Shown: piece by piece, positions 27,270 through 35,997 of the stretch
How positions within the stretch are numbered: position 1 is the stretch's first letter
Layout: every line of letters begins with the position of its first letter
NCBI RefSeq assembly: GCF_000011205.1
Contig: NC_003106.2
Span: forward strand, 1,378,001-1,442,000
Direction: 5' to 3'
Origin: Sulfurisphaera tokodaii str. 7
GTDB lineage: Archaea; Thermoproteota; Thermoprotei_A; Sulfolobales; Sulfolobaceae
DNA length: 64,000 nt
Notes under the pieces: model-generated
What the model was told of the DNA's origin: nothing
The model's database searches: none
The model's input: the letters and a program-made list of their open reading frames with translations, nothing else
Made by a program: the position numbers and the translations under genes

Positions 27270-27725
27270 ATGAGAAGAACTAAAGGGATTTCATCAATAT
27301 TAGGAACTGTAATAGTATTAGCAATAACTATAGCTTTAGGGGCATTGTTATATGCATATGCAAACGGAATGTTTAGTAATCTAACTCAAAATGTTAATGT
27401 TGGTGCTCAGGCTCAAATTATTGTAAATCCTTCCACTGGCGAATCCTATCTTCAATTTTCCTTAACAAATAATGGCAACATACAAGTTATTATATATAAT
27501 ATAACAGTAAGAGGAGCCAGCAATACTGGTTCTTTAGGCTATACAAGTAATAATGTATCTATAGAATTAAATCCTGGTCAATCCTATCAAGACATAATGC
27601 CAATAACTAGTTCTAGCTTATCCGTACAACCAGGCAATTATTATACCGTAATATTTCTTGGTAAAACCTCAACTGGCAAACCATTCTCAATAGTTCTCAA
27701 TGTGCTTGCTAGTGAGACAGAGTGA
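27270..27725 (+). CDS. upsA: UpsA, UV-inducible pilus pilin
   Basis: Type IV pilin-like major subunit candidate of about 151 residues. It has a class III signal peptide: MRRTKG, cleaved before ISSILGTVIVLAITIALGAL by the prepilin peptidase PibD, then a hydrophobic assembly helix and a beta-rich, Asn/Ser/Thr-rich outer domain with several N-glycosylation-like sequons (NIT, NVS). ATG 27270 is preferred to 27258 because it gives the normal short leader and the same 20-nt distance to the promoter core as at the helicase gene. Confidence 0.9.
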   Translation: MRRTKGISSILGTVIVLAITIALGALLYAYANGMFSNLTQNVNVGAQAQIIVNPSTGESYLQFSLTNNGNIQVIIYNITVRGASNTGSLGYTSNNVSIELNPGQSYQDIMPITSSSLSVQPGNYYTVIFLGKTSTGKPFSIVLNVLASETE

Positions 27726-27731
27726 TTTAAA

Positions 27732-28127
27732 ATGAAAGGTATTTCGTCAATTTTTTCTTCACTAATTGTTACTATGATAACCATAAGTTTAGCAGTACCA
27801 TTATTCTTCTATTTTAATGGATTATATGATAATAATAATGGGATCATAAGCCAAAATTTTAATAAACTAAATAATGCTACACTTACTCAATTATCTATAA
27901 TAAATCTAGGAAATAGTACAGCTCAAATATATTTTTATAACTATGGAAAAAGTCAGATTAGTATTAGTTTACTAATTATAAATAACAAAGAATATCATAT
28001 AAATATAGTTATAAAACCAAATGAAATTATACCATTAAGTAAAATAATTGGTGCTAATTTAATTCTGACAAATTCTACTTTAATAATAGAAATGAATGGT
28101 AATTATTATTACTATAATATTAGATAA
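27732..28127 (+). CDS. upsB: UpsB, second UV-inducible pilus pilin
   Basis: A 131-residue pilin-like protein with a minimal class III leader, MKG before ISSIFSSLIVTMITISLAV, then the hydrophobic helix and a beta-domain with many NxT/S sequons (NAT, NST). It follows upsA by only 6 bp, so both are expected on one message. In Sulfolobales both pilins are needed for normal Ups pili. The end overlaps the convergent small winged-helix gene by 8 bp. Confidence 0.88.
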   Translation: MKGISSIFSSLIVTMITISLAVPLFFYFNGLYDNNNGIISQNFNKLNNATLTQLSIINLGNSTAQIYFYNYGKSQISISLLIINNKEYHINIVIKPNEIIPLSKIIGANLILTNSTLIIEMNGNYYYYNIR

Positions 28128-28383
28128 GGTTTATATCTTTTTTTACATTAATCTCAATTTCTAGCCCTTTTTCTAAAGCGTTAAGTATCTCGTTTCCTTT
28201 TTCTGTAAGTTTATATACTTTATGTGATCCCTTTGAGTAGATAGTCTCTATGAGTTTTAAATCTTCTAGCACATGAAACAATGCTAATACTTCATATCGT
28301 GGTAATCCAGTATAAACTACAACTTCACCAGGATTAACGTGTCCTTTCTTAATTGCTTCTAACACTAATTTTATCTCATACAT
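28120..28383 (-). CDS. Small winged-helix protein inside the ups cluster
   Basis: An 87-residue winged-helix DNA-binding protein. The fold is readable: a helix-turn-helix in GEVVVYTGLPRYEVLALFHVLEDLKLIETIY followed by the wing SKGSHKVYKLTEKGNEILNAL. It is the only minus-strand gene between the pilus block and the DNA-repair block, convergent to upsB and divergent from nth (52 bp between starts), so it could control the cluster. That role is inferred from position only. Confidence 0.8.
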   Translation of the reverse strand: MYEIKLVLEAIKKGHVNPGEVVVYTGLPRYEVLALFHVLEDLKLIETIYSKGSHKVYKLTEKGNEILNALEKGLEIEINVKKDINLI

Positions 28384-28435
28384 TAATTATCACATTTATT
28401 TCAAACCTTTTTAAGGTAAATAGCAAATATATCTA

Positions 28436-29110
28436 GTGTGTAACCCAAAAGAACTTTTAAATAAATTATCTAATGTTTATTCTATAGACCCAAAGGATTT
28501 TGTAGCATACTATGTGTGTAAAAACACAAGTGATGTGTTTAAAACATTTGTTGCTACAATTCTCTCACAGAATTCTACTGATAAAGCAACATATGTTGCA
28601 TATAATAATCTTGAAAATAAAATTGGAGTTACGGTTGATAAGATTTTAAGCATAAGTGAAGATGAACTTAAGGAAGTTATTAAGATTGTAGGTCTTTCCA
28701 ATTCAAAAGCAAGGTATATAAAGAATATAGCATTATTTTTCAAAAGAAATAAAATAGATGAGCTTACAAGACTTCCTTGCGACAAATTAAGGGAATTATT
28801 TCTTACTGTAGACGGAATTGGTGAAAAAACCGCTGATGTTGTTCTGGTAAATTGTTTTAAATGTAAGTTTTTCCCAGTGGATACACATATAAAAAGAGTT
28901 ATGAGCCGTCTAGGTATTTTAGGGTCAAAACCACAATATAAAGAAATTGCTGATTTCTTTATATCGTCACTTAATGAAGATGAATTGCTAGAATTACATC
29001 AGTTGCTAATACTTCACGGAAGAAAAACTTGCACTGCAAAAAAACCTTTATGCGATAAATGTGTAATAAATTATTGCTGTGAATATTTCTCTCGAATGGG
29101 TAAGCACTAA
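28436..29110 (+). CDS. nth: Endonuclease III-type DNA glycosylase of the ups cluster
   Basis: Base-excision glycosylase/AP lyase of the HhH-GPD family, 224 residues. The helix-hairpin-helix is TVDGIGEKTADVVL with catalytic Lys131, the catalytic Asp149 is in PVDTHIKRV, and the iron-sulfur cluster is bound by Cys199, Cys206, Cys209 and Cys214 or 215. The start is GTG 28436, about 25 nt after a TATA element CTTTTTAAGG, hence probably leaderless. Sulfolobales keep an EndoIII gene beside the ups operon as part of the UV response. It overlaps the ParB-like gene by 32 bp. Confidence 0.92.
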   Translation: MCNPKELLNKLSNVYSIDPKDFVAYYVCKNTSDVFKTFVATILSQNSTDKATYVAYNNLENKIGVTVDKILSISEDELKEVIKIVGLSNSKARYIKNIALFFKRNKIDELTRLPCDKLRELFLTVDGIGEKTADVVLVNCFKCKFFPVDTHIKRVMSRLGILGSKPQYKEIADFFISSLNEDELLELHQLLILHGRKTCTAKKPLCDKCVINYCCEYFSRMGKH

Positions 29111-29648
29111 GGATTTATTACCTCATGAAGATATCATACCCTCTATAGTAGAAGAAAATGTCTTAAATATAAAGAAAAAACAAAAAATTGTTCCTATAAT
29201 AGTAGATACCAATACTAATCTTATATTAGACGGTCATCATAGGTATTATGCTTTTATAAAATTAGGAATAAGGAAAATTCCTGTATACTATGTAGATTAT
29301 AGGAGTAGTAATATAATTGTAAATACATGGTATAGGTTAATTTACCCTCCACTGCTGTTATCATTAAATGTAAATGGAGAGTATTGTGTAACAGATAAAG
29401 GAACTAAAATTTTGTGCGATAATTCGCTTTATAAACTATACTGGCGACAAAATATGTTAGAGCAAATTCTAATAAAAAATGGTTATAAGATTATAAAAAA
29501 TTTTAAAGAAGGATTATATATTCCTCCTTTAGAAAAAGAATACGTTATTAGTATTGCTCTAAAAGGATTAAGATTTCCACCAAAATCAACTAGGCACGAG
29601 TATAAATTTTATATAGCTAAAGAAGAAATTGGGATTAATGAGTATTAG
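29079..29648 (+). CDS. ParB-like (Srx-fold) protein of the ups cluster
   Basis: A 189-residue protein with a ParB/sulfiredoxin-type N-terminal domain: VSTKDLLPHEDIIPSIVEENV, then the phosphate-loop-like LDGHHRYYAFIKLGI (Asp51 to Arg55) and IPVYYVDY. The C-terminal 100 residues are alpha/beta and unassigned. The start is GTG 29079, within the 3' end of nth. Its homologues next to ups operons in Sulfolobales are grouped with DNA-processing proteins; ParB-fold proteins can hydrolyse NTPs or cut DNA, but the activity here is not evident from sequence. Confidence 0.83.
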   Translation: MNISLEWVSTKDLLPHEDIIPSIVEENVLNIKKKQKIVPIIVDTNTNLILDGHHRYYAFIKLGIRKIPVYYVDYRSSNIIVNTWYRLIYPPLLLSLNVNGEYCVTDKGTKILCDNSLYKLYWRQNMLEQILIKNGYKIIKNFKEGLYIPPLEKEYVISIALKGLRFPPKSTRHEYKFYIAKEEIGINEY

Positions 29649-31020
29649 TTTGTTGCTTCAGTTTTTAATATTTCTTTACCCAGCATTGTTTGTCACATAT
29701 CAAATGTTTTTGTATAGGATTGCTAATAATACTATTGATTCTAATTACATAGAAGTTAAAAATTACCCCTTCTTATCTATTATAGTTCCTACAAAAGGCG
29801 AAAAAATATCTATTATTCAAGGCTTGATAAAAAATATCTCGGAATTAATATGGGATAAAGATAAAATGGAAGTAATTATTGTTTCAGATGATACAGAGGA
29901 ATATTTTGAAGAAATAAAGAGCAAGCTTATTATTCCAGAAGGTTTAAAAGTATATTTATATAGAAGAGAAAAGAAGCTGGGTTATAAGAGCGGTGCTTTA
30001 TTATATGGATATGAGAGGTCTAAGGGTGAGTTAATATTAACTATTGATGTAGATTCCAGGTTACAGAAAGATGCACTTGTAAAAGCTTATTCTAGAATGA
30101 TAACTAATAACTGTGATGCTGTAGCTCTACAATGGGTGGGGTATTCAGAGAATACTTATTCTAAACTAGCTAAGGGCATAATGGCTTCTACTTTTTTTGC
30201 TAGTAAAGCTCTCTTTGAAGGTAAAGAGAAGATTCACTTAACTGTTTTCCCAGTGGGTAGTGGTACCTTATTTAGAAGGGATGCACTAGAAAGTGTAGGA
30301 GGTTGGGACTATAAAATAATTCAAGATGACCTAGAAATAGGTACAAGATTAATAAACAAAAATAAAAAAATATGCTCCTCTGGTGTTCCAATTTATATTG
30401 AAGTACCTGACAATTTCTTTTCTTTCTATATTCAGCAAACAAGATGGGCTATGGGTACTGGAGAAGTTATTAGAAATAGGTTAAGATATATAATAACAGC
30501 GAAAGTTGGTATACTAAAAAAGATAGATATGATATTTCATTTATTACAATATACTCCAATTCTCTTTACATTTATAGGGTCAATGATATTAGTAATATTA
30601 GCTCCTTTTATTAATTATGACCCTTTAAAAACTCCATTATTTCTATTTTGGGGTATTATATTAAGTTTATATGCATATATAATTTATGAGGTTGCCATAA
30701 AATTAGGTTTTAGGAAAAGAGACGCTATATTCTCGTTAGGTAGGGTATCTGGATTTACAGTAGCAATCTCACCATTTATATTCTATTATTTTCTAAAAGG
30801 TTTATTAAGCAATAGAAAAACCTATATTATTACACCAAAAGGTGGAAATAAAATAAGCAAGCAATATAGGACGATAATTATTATAGGGCTTCTAGGGATT
30901 ATATATACTCTTGCTGTTATAATATATTTGTTACACCATAATTATTTTACCTCTTTATGGTTAGCCTACTATTCTTCCGGTTTCTTGTATACTTTATTAA
31001 CTTTTAACAAGGAATTATGA
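29638..31020 (+). CDS. Membrane glycosyltransferase family 2 of the ups cluster
   Basis: A processive-type GT2 enzyme, about 460 residues. It has an N-terminal membrane helix, a GT-A domain with IIVPTKGEK, the metal-binding DVDS (LTIDVDSRL), FPVGSGTLFRRDALESVGGW, the QDD motif (IIQDDLEIG) and a QQTRW motif as in cellulose/chitin synthase-like enzymes, then four or more C-terminal membrane helices. In Sulfolobales this ups-linked transferase may build surface glycans recognised by pili. ATG 29638 is preferred to TTG 29629. It overlaps the ParB-like gene. Confidence 0.87.
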   Translation: MSISLLLQFLIFLYPALFVTYQMFLYRIANNTIDSNYIEVKNYPFLSIIVPTKGEKISIIQGLIKNISELIWDKDKMEVIIVSDDTEEYFEEIKSKLIIPEGLKVYLYRREKKLGYKSGALLYGYERSKGELILTIDVDSRLQKDALVKAYSRMITNNCDAVALQWVGYSENTYSKLAKGIMASTFFASKALFEGKEKIHLTVFPVGSGTLFRRDALESVGGWDYKIIQDDLEIGTRLINKNKKICSSGVPIYIEVPDNFFSFYIQQTRWAMGTGEVIRNRLRYIITAKVGILKKIDMIFHLLQYTPILFTFIGSMILVILAPFINYDPLKTPLFLFWGIILSLYAYIIYEVAIKLGFRKRDAIFSLGRVSGFTVAISPFIFYYFLKGLLSNRKTYIITPKGGNKISKQYRTIIIIGLLGIIYTLAVIIYLLHHNYFTSLWLAYYSSGFLYTLLTFNKEL

Positions 31021-31025
31021 ACAAA

Positions 31026-31041
31026 TCTTTTTAATAGCCTA
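31026..31041 (+). promoter_or_regulatory. Core promoter of the Lhr-type helicase gene
   Basis: TCTTTTTAATAGCCTA differs from the upsA core (27236-27250) by one extra T, and the distance from its last base to the ATG is 20 nt in both. No ANTTTC hexamer is found 22 nt before the T run. The element places the expected start of transcription close to the ATG at 31061. Confidence 0.6.
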
Positions 31042-31060
31042 ACTAGTTATCTACATCTGG

Positions 31061-33682
31061 ATGGAAATTAATTATACAAATTACTTAACCGATGATGAAA
31101 TACTAAGTATGTTAACGTTTCAAGTAGCACGTTGGTTTAAAGAGAAATATAAGACCTTTACTCCTCCTCAGCGTGGTGCTATACCCTTAATAAAGATGAA
31201 TAAAAATGTCTTGGTATCTAGCCCTACTGGTAGTGGTAAGACGCTTGCAGCATTTCTTGGGATACTAGATACATTAATAGATTTGGGATATAAGAATCAA
31301 TTAGAAGACAAAATTTATGCTATTTACATATCCCCTTTAAGGGCTCTTAATAATGATATGAAAAGAAATCTATTTGAACCTTTACAAGAACTAAAAGAGA
31401 AAAACCCAGATTTACCCGAAATAAGAATTGCTGTAAGGACTAGTGATACTTCTTCCTATGAAAAGCAAAAAATGTTACGAAATCCTCCTCACATTCTGAT
31501 TACAACTCCAGAATCGTTTGGGATTTCCCTTGTTTCCCCAAAATTTAGAGAGAAACTTAGTGATGCAAAATGGATTATAGTTGATGAGATTCATGAATTG
31601 GCTAATAGTAAACGAGGAGCTTATTTGATGGGTATGTTAGAATTATATCAAGCCCTAGTTGCAAAAAATGAGTTAGTAAGAATAGGCTTAAGTGCTACAG
31701 TATCTCCTTTAGATGAGGTAGCAAAATTCTTAGTTGGTAAAGACAGAGAATATAATATAGTAGACGCACGATTTGTAAAACCTATAGATATTAGAGTAAT
31801 TTCGCCAGTGAAAGATTTAGTTCATGCAACAGAAGAAGAAGTAAGTCAAGGAATATATTCATACTTAGTAGAAGAAATAAAAAAACATAAAACAACTTTG
31901 ATTTTCACTAATACAAGAAGTGCGGCTGAAAGAGTATCGTATAAATTAAGGAAAATTTTTGAGACACAGAAGATTTTCGACAGTGATTTAGTAGCAGCTC
32001 ATCACAGTAGTCTTAGTAGGGATGTAAGATTAGAAGTAGAGGAAAAGTTAAAAAGGGGAGAATTAAAGGTAGTCGTATCATCTACTAGCCTAGAGTTAGG
32101 AATCGATATAGGATATATTGATCTAGTCATTCTTCTTAGTAGCCCAAAAAGTGTAAGTAGATTGTTACAAAGAATTGGAAGAGCTGGACATAATATAAGG
32201 AATATAAGTAAAGGTAGAATTGTCGTTGTAGATAGAGATGATTTAGTAGAATGTACTGTTTTAGCTAAGTTAGCTAGGGACAGAAAGATAGATAACATTC
32301 ACATCCCAATGAAGCCTTTAGATGTTTTGTCTCAACTTATAGTAGCTGCTTCTTTAATTACTCCAGTTAATAAAGAAGAATTATTTAAAATTATAACTAG
32401 AGCTTATAATTATCATAACTTAGATTATAAAGAATTTGATTCTGTTTTGTCATATTTACAAGGTAGTTATGAGCTAGAAGCTAAAAATGTGTACTCTAAG
32501 ATTAGAGTTGAAAATAGCATAATTAAGCCTAAAAGAGGATCTAGAATGATATTCTTTTTAAATAGTGGTACTATTCCTGACGAAGCTAATATAGCAGTAA
32601 AGACAGAAGATGGAAAATATGTAGGCAATTTGGAAGAGGACTTTGCTGAAATTCTAATTCCAGGTGACATATTTGTATTATCGGGGAAAACTTATGAGTT
32701 TATTAGAAGTGAAGGTAATCTAGCAATTGTTAGAAGTGCTGAAGGTCAAAGGCCAACAGTTCCAAGTTGGTTTTCAGAAATGCTTCCTTTAGCTTACGAT
32801 TCTGCATTAGAGGTTGGAAAGTTTAGGGGCTTTGTGGCTAATTTAATTGAAAAAGGTATTGATGAGAAAAAAGCTATTGAGATTATATCAAAGGAATACG
32901 AAATTAGCAAACATGCAGCTTGGTCTATATATGAATATGTATTAGAAGAGTACTTATTTACAAATGGTATTGTTCCTACTGATAAATTAATTTTAATAGA
33001 AATTTATGATGATGAAGAGAATAGGAGAAATTTTATATTTCATGCTCTGTATGGTAGAAGAGCTCTTGATGCATTATCTAGGGCAGTAGCTTTCGTAGTT
33101 AGTGAAGAATTAAATTTGGATGTGAGAGTATCTATTACTGATAATGGTTTTATTATAACTATACCTAAAATTATAGATTATGATATTAAGGATGTATTAT
33201 ATAAGTTAGACCCTAATGAACTGTATGAGATACTATCTAAGGTTATATTAAGAACAGAAATGATAAAGAAAAGATTCAGGCATTGTGCCGAAAGATCCTT
33301 TATGCTCCTAAGACGTTATAAGGGAAAGGAAACTAGTATTGATAGAAGACAACTTAATTCAGAGATTCTATTAAATGTAGTCAAAGAATATGAAGGATTT
33401 CCAGTATTGAAAGAAACAATAAGAGAAATATTGGAAGACTATATGGATATAGAAAAAGCCATAGAGATAGTTAAAAAAGTGAGAGAAAGAGAGATAGATG
33501 TAAAGGTCATAGGTCCTAACAGAATTCCTAGTCCATTTGCTCATAATATTATCTTGAAAGAGCACTCTGATGTTGTGTTAGCTGAAGAAAAGAGAGATTT
33601 ACTGAGAAAGTTGCATGATAAGGTTATTGAATTCTTGAGGAATAAGGGAATTAATATCGATCTCAAATATACTGAAATCTAA
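31061..33682 (+). CDS. Lhr-type superfamily 2 helicase of the ups cluster
   Basis: An 873-residue ATP-dependent DNA helicase. Motif I is SSPTGSGKT with Lys60, motif II DEIHEL at 175-180, motif III GLSATVSPLD, and the second RecA domain has STSLELGIDIGYIDLVI and motif VI LLQRIGRAGHN; the C-terminal winged-helix and Lhr core extensions follow. It corresponds by place and family to the Hel112 / RecQ-like helicase reported next to ups genes in Sulfolobus. A role in recombination or fork repair after UV damage is likely. Its last 84 bp overlap a convergent gene. Confidence 0.9.
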   Translation: MEINYTNYLTDDEILSMLTFQVARWFKEKYKTFTPPQRGAIPLIKMNKNVLVSSPTGSGKTLAAFLGILDTLIDLGYKNQLEDKIYAIYISPLRALNNDMKRNLFEPLQELKEKNPDLPEIRIAVRTSDTSSYEKQKMLRNPPHILITTPESFGISLVSPKFREKLSDAKWIIVDEIHELANSKRGAYLMGMLELYQALVAKNELVRIGLSATVSPLDEVAKFLVGKDREYNIVDARFVKPIDIRVISPVKDLVHATEEEVSQGIYSYLVEEIKKHKTTLIFTNTRSAAERVSYKLRKIFETQKIFDSDLVAAHHSSLSRDVRLEVEEKLKRGELKVVVSSTSLELGIDIGYIDLVILLSSPKSVSRLLQRIGRAGHNIRNISKGRIVVVDRDDLVECTVLAKLARDRKIDNIHIPMKPLDVLSQLIVAASLITPVNKEELFKIITRAYNYHNLDYKEFDSVLSYLQGSYELEAKNVYSKIRVENSIIKPKRGSRMIFFLNSGTIPDEANIAVKTEDGKYVGNLEEDFAEILIPGDIFVLSGKTYEFIRSEGNLAIVRSAEGQRPTVPSWFSEMLPLAYDSALEVGKFRGFVANLIEKGIDEKKAIEIISKEYEISKHAAWSIYEYVLEEYLFTNGIVPTDKLILIEIYDDEENRRNFIFHALYGRRALDALSRAVAFVVSEELNLDVRVSITDNGFIITIPKIIDYDIKDVLYKLDPNELYEILSKVILRTEMIKKRFRHCAERSFMLLRRYKGKETSIDRRQLNSEILLNVVKEYEGFPVLKETIREILEDYMDIEKAIEIVKKVREREIDVKVIGPNRIPSPFAHNIILKEHSDVVLAEEKRDLLRKLHDKVIEFLRNKGINIDLKYTEI

Positions 33683-33931
33683 AATTCTATAGGATTTTAC
33701 ACAATTGTTACTAGCTATAATCCATGGAAAATTCCAGTAAATCATGCCTATTATATCAATGATGCTAGGCTCGCAAGACTCTTTGTGAGTATGTATAATA
33801 GCTTTAATTTTTGGTAAATATTTATAAAATTCTTCTGTGTTAATTTCAAATCTATTTTCATTTTTAGATACATTTTCAATATAAATAATTGTATTATCTT
33901 GTAGAAGAATTCCAATTTTCTCTTTTCTCAA
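33599..33931 (-). CDS. JAB/MPN (JAMM) metalloprotease-like protein
   Basis: A 110-residue protein with a JAMM-like metal site: His47-x-His49 then six residues and Ser56-x2-Asp59 (HTHKESCEPSIID). The usual spacing between HxH and Ser is seven, so this is a slightly short version, as in some phage-type JAB domains. The start is a TTG at 33931 overlapping the stop of the CBS gene. The unusual point is the 84-bp convergent overlap with the helicase coding end. Activity (isopeptidase or otherwise) is inferred. Confidence 0.68.
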   Translation of the reverse strand: MRKEKIGILLQDNTIIYIENVSKNENRFEINTEEFYKYLPKIKAIIHTHKESCEPSIIDIIGMIYWNFPWIIASNNCVKSYRILDFSIFEIDINSLIPQEFNNLIMQLSQ

Positions 33932-34830
33932 GGAGTTATCAACTCCTCTAAACCCGCTATTGTCTTAAGTATATCTGTTCTTGTAACTATTCCTATAACT
34001 TTTTGATCTTGATTATATACTAGCAGTCTACCTACATTATATATTAACATTTTCTTTATTGCAGTTAAAATATCATCTTCATCTCTTATACTAATAACAT
34101 TACTTTTCATATATTCACTCACCTTTGCATCATATTTCCCTTCAAAGAAAGCCTTAATTATATCAGCAGTAGTCAAGATTCCTAATGTTTTTCCTTCATT
34201 ATCAAGTACCGGTGCTCCTCTGATTCCTTCCTTGTAGAATATTTGGGACGCTTCTTTTAAAGTCATATCAGGTTTTAGGGCTACTAATTTCTTTGAGATC
34301 AAACTTTTTATCTGAACTTTGGGTATACTAATCATTCTGGTTACATCTGCGATTAACTCTTTTCTTGTATCGTCAATATGTATAACAACTCCTTCTATTA
34401 CGAGTCTAGTGTAGGGAATAGGACCAATCTTTATAGAATCTCCTACTTTTAATTTTCTCAAATCACCATTTACTCTTAAAAGTACTTTATTACCAGAAGG
34501 ATTTGTAATATCAAGAAGTTCAATATTACTAATTTTTATATCTGTTTCTAGCCCATCCTTATATAAACTTATTTGATCAAATACCGGTGTAATAATTGGA
34601 TTTTTAATAGACTCGTAGGCTTTTAAGGTAGGAACATAACCACCATTAGGACCCGGTTTAGATTCTATTAAGCCTAAGACTTTAAGGCTAAGAATTATGT
34701 TTCTAACTGTTCCCTCATCCTTTCCAATAACGTCAGCAACTTCTTTGCTTTTTATCATTCTTTTATACCTGTTATATAGGTCTACTAATGCTAGAAGTAT
34801 TTCCCTCTGAGTAGATGATAGATTCTGCAT
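33928..34830 (-). CDS. Winged-helix regulator with two CBS domains
   Basis: A 300-residue protein: an N-terminal winged helix (STQREILLALVDLYNRY, MIKSKEVADVIGKDEGTVRN), a middle beta-rich part (residues 90-175: LLRVNGDLRKLKVGDSIKIGP), then two CBS motifs, LKPDMTLKEASQIFYKEGIRG with GILTTADII, and VISIRDEDDILTAIKKML with GIVTRTDIL. CBS pairs bind adenine nucleotides and sense energy or cofactor state. ATG 34830 follows a short AT-rich leader. It is coupled to the JAB-like gene downstream. Regulated genes unknown. Confidence 0.87.
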   Translation of the reverse strand: MQNLSSTQREILLALVDLYNRYKRMIKSKEVADVIGKDEGTVRNIILSLKVLGLIESKPGPNGGYVPTLKAYESIKNPIITPVFDQISLYKDGLETDIKISNIELLDITNPSGNKVLLRVNGDLRKLKVGDSIKIGPIPYTRLVIEGVVIHIDDTRKELIADVTRMISIPKVQIKSLISKKLVALKPDMTLKEASQIFYKEGIRGAPVLDNEGKTLGILTTADIIKAFFEGKYDAKVSEYMKSNVISIRDEDDILTAIKKMLIYNVGRLLVYNQDQKVIGIVTRTDILKTIAGLEELITP

Positions 34831-34869
34831 CAATAATTATAATACAAGTTTAGGTTTAAAAATAATTCC

Positions 34870-35553
34870 CTAAGAAAATATTCTTTTTAGAATTTTTTGA
34901 TTAATGTTAAATACTTCTGAAGCTATCAAACTAATATATTCTTGCCTTGGTAAAGGATATTTTATTCCAATATTTATAGCTATTACTTTTTTCATAACTT
35001 CTAACGACATTTTATCTCTTATACTTTTTTCTGCAATTCCTTCAGCTATCTTAAACGCTGTATAAAATCTTGAGAAGCTAACTGCAGTATGTTTTAAGTC
35101 ATCTAAAGCTGTGTTATTTAGATTCCTTATTGCATTAAACAAGATTTCCTCTGGCTTAAACGAAAACACGGTTTCAATAAATGCTAGCCTTAGAGATTTT
35201 GCAACATTACCTTTATCTCTATCAAGTTTTTCATAAGCGTCTAAAGGTTTATTTTCTAGTATAAGTTTTAGGGCATCATCATAGTTTATTTCAAAACTAA
35301 AGAGTCTATTAAAAACGTCTCTATAATCATCAAATAGTCCTAATCCGTCCTTTCCTACGACATATAGGCTAATTAATTCTTTCTCATATAGATCTTCTGC
35401 CTTAAAACCTCTTATAGGTTTTATACCTTTTTCCTCATAAGACTCTTTAAGTAGCTCGATAACATCTCCCCTAGCTAGATTTTCATCTTGTAATATTTTG
35501 CTCCAAAGATCGGTAAGTACTTTGACGCGCTCTTTGTAAATCTCTTTAACCAT
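34870..35553 (-). CDS. DUF2192 family protein
   Basis: A 227-residue, mostly helical protein of a family found in Sulfolobales and other Crenarchaeota, with no known function. It begins MVKEIYKERVKVLTDLWSKI and continues with several amphipathic helices (LKLILENKPLDAYEKLDR, ALDDLKHTAVSFSRFYTAF). ATG 35553 is chosen because a TATA-like CTTTTTTAAG lies about 29 nt upstream; an earlier ATG at 35601 would overlap the divergent promoter region. Confidence 0.75.
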   Translation of the reverse strand: MVKEIYKERVKVLTDLWSKILQDENLARGDVIELLKESYEEKGIKPIRGFKAEDLYEKELISLYVVGKDGLGLFDDYRDVFNRLFSFEINYDDALKLILENKPLDAYEKLDRDKGNVAKSLRLAFIETVFSFKPEEILFNAIRNLNNTALDDLKHTAVSFSRFYTAFKIAEGIAEKSIRDKMSLEVMKKVIAINIGIKYPLPRQEYISLIASEVFNINQKILKRIFS

Positions 35554-35607
35554 ACCGTTTTTATTAGCACTCCTCCTTAAAAAAGTATTAAAATTAATCA
35601 TAATAAC

Positions 35608-35997
35608 ATGAGCACAACAGAAGAGACGCTTAAACCTAATATTGTCCTTATATCGGCTTCAGATTTAGAAAATGAAATAAAGCAATTAGAGGATAAAATT
35701 AAACAAATTAATGATAATAATAATATAGAGTTTGAAAAAATAAAATCAGAACTAGATAAACTACATACAATAACAAGCTGGTTAAATATAGCAAAATCAC
35801 AAGGTATATGGAAATCAAAGACTTGTAGATACGTAAATAATGACTCATGCTCTGCTTGGAGTATAAGCGAGCCCGAAAAATTAGGTATTCCACAAGATGC
35901 CATATTTGTTACTGAAAATGGTTCCAAAAAAGTTGTAGTAGCAAAGTTCCCGGAATTATGCATAACATGTCCTTTATACGAGCCTAAAAAGATCTAA
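35608..35997 (+). CDS. Conserved coiled-coil protein with C-terminal cysteines
   Basis: A 129-residue protein not assigned to a named family. Residues 15-60 form a coiled coil (LENEIKQLEDKIKQINDN, then EFEKIKSELDKLHTI). The C-terminal half has four cysteines, in KTCRYVNNDSCSAWSI and ELCITCPLYEP, which could bind one zinc or iron-sulfur centre. It is divergent from DUF2192 and its end overlaps the convergent HTH gene by 14 bp. Function unknown. Confidence 0.72.
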   Translation: MSTTEETLKPNIVLISASDLENEIKQLEDKIKQINDNNNIEFEKIKSELDKLHTITSWLNIAKSQGIWKSKTCRYVNNDSCSAWSISEPEKLGIPQDAIFVTENGSKKVVVAKFPELCITCPLYEPKKI

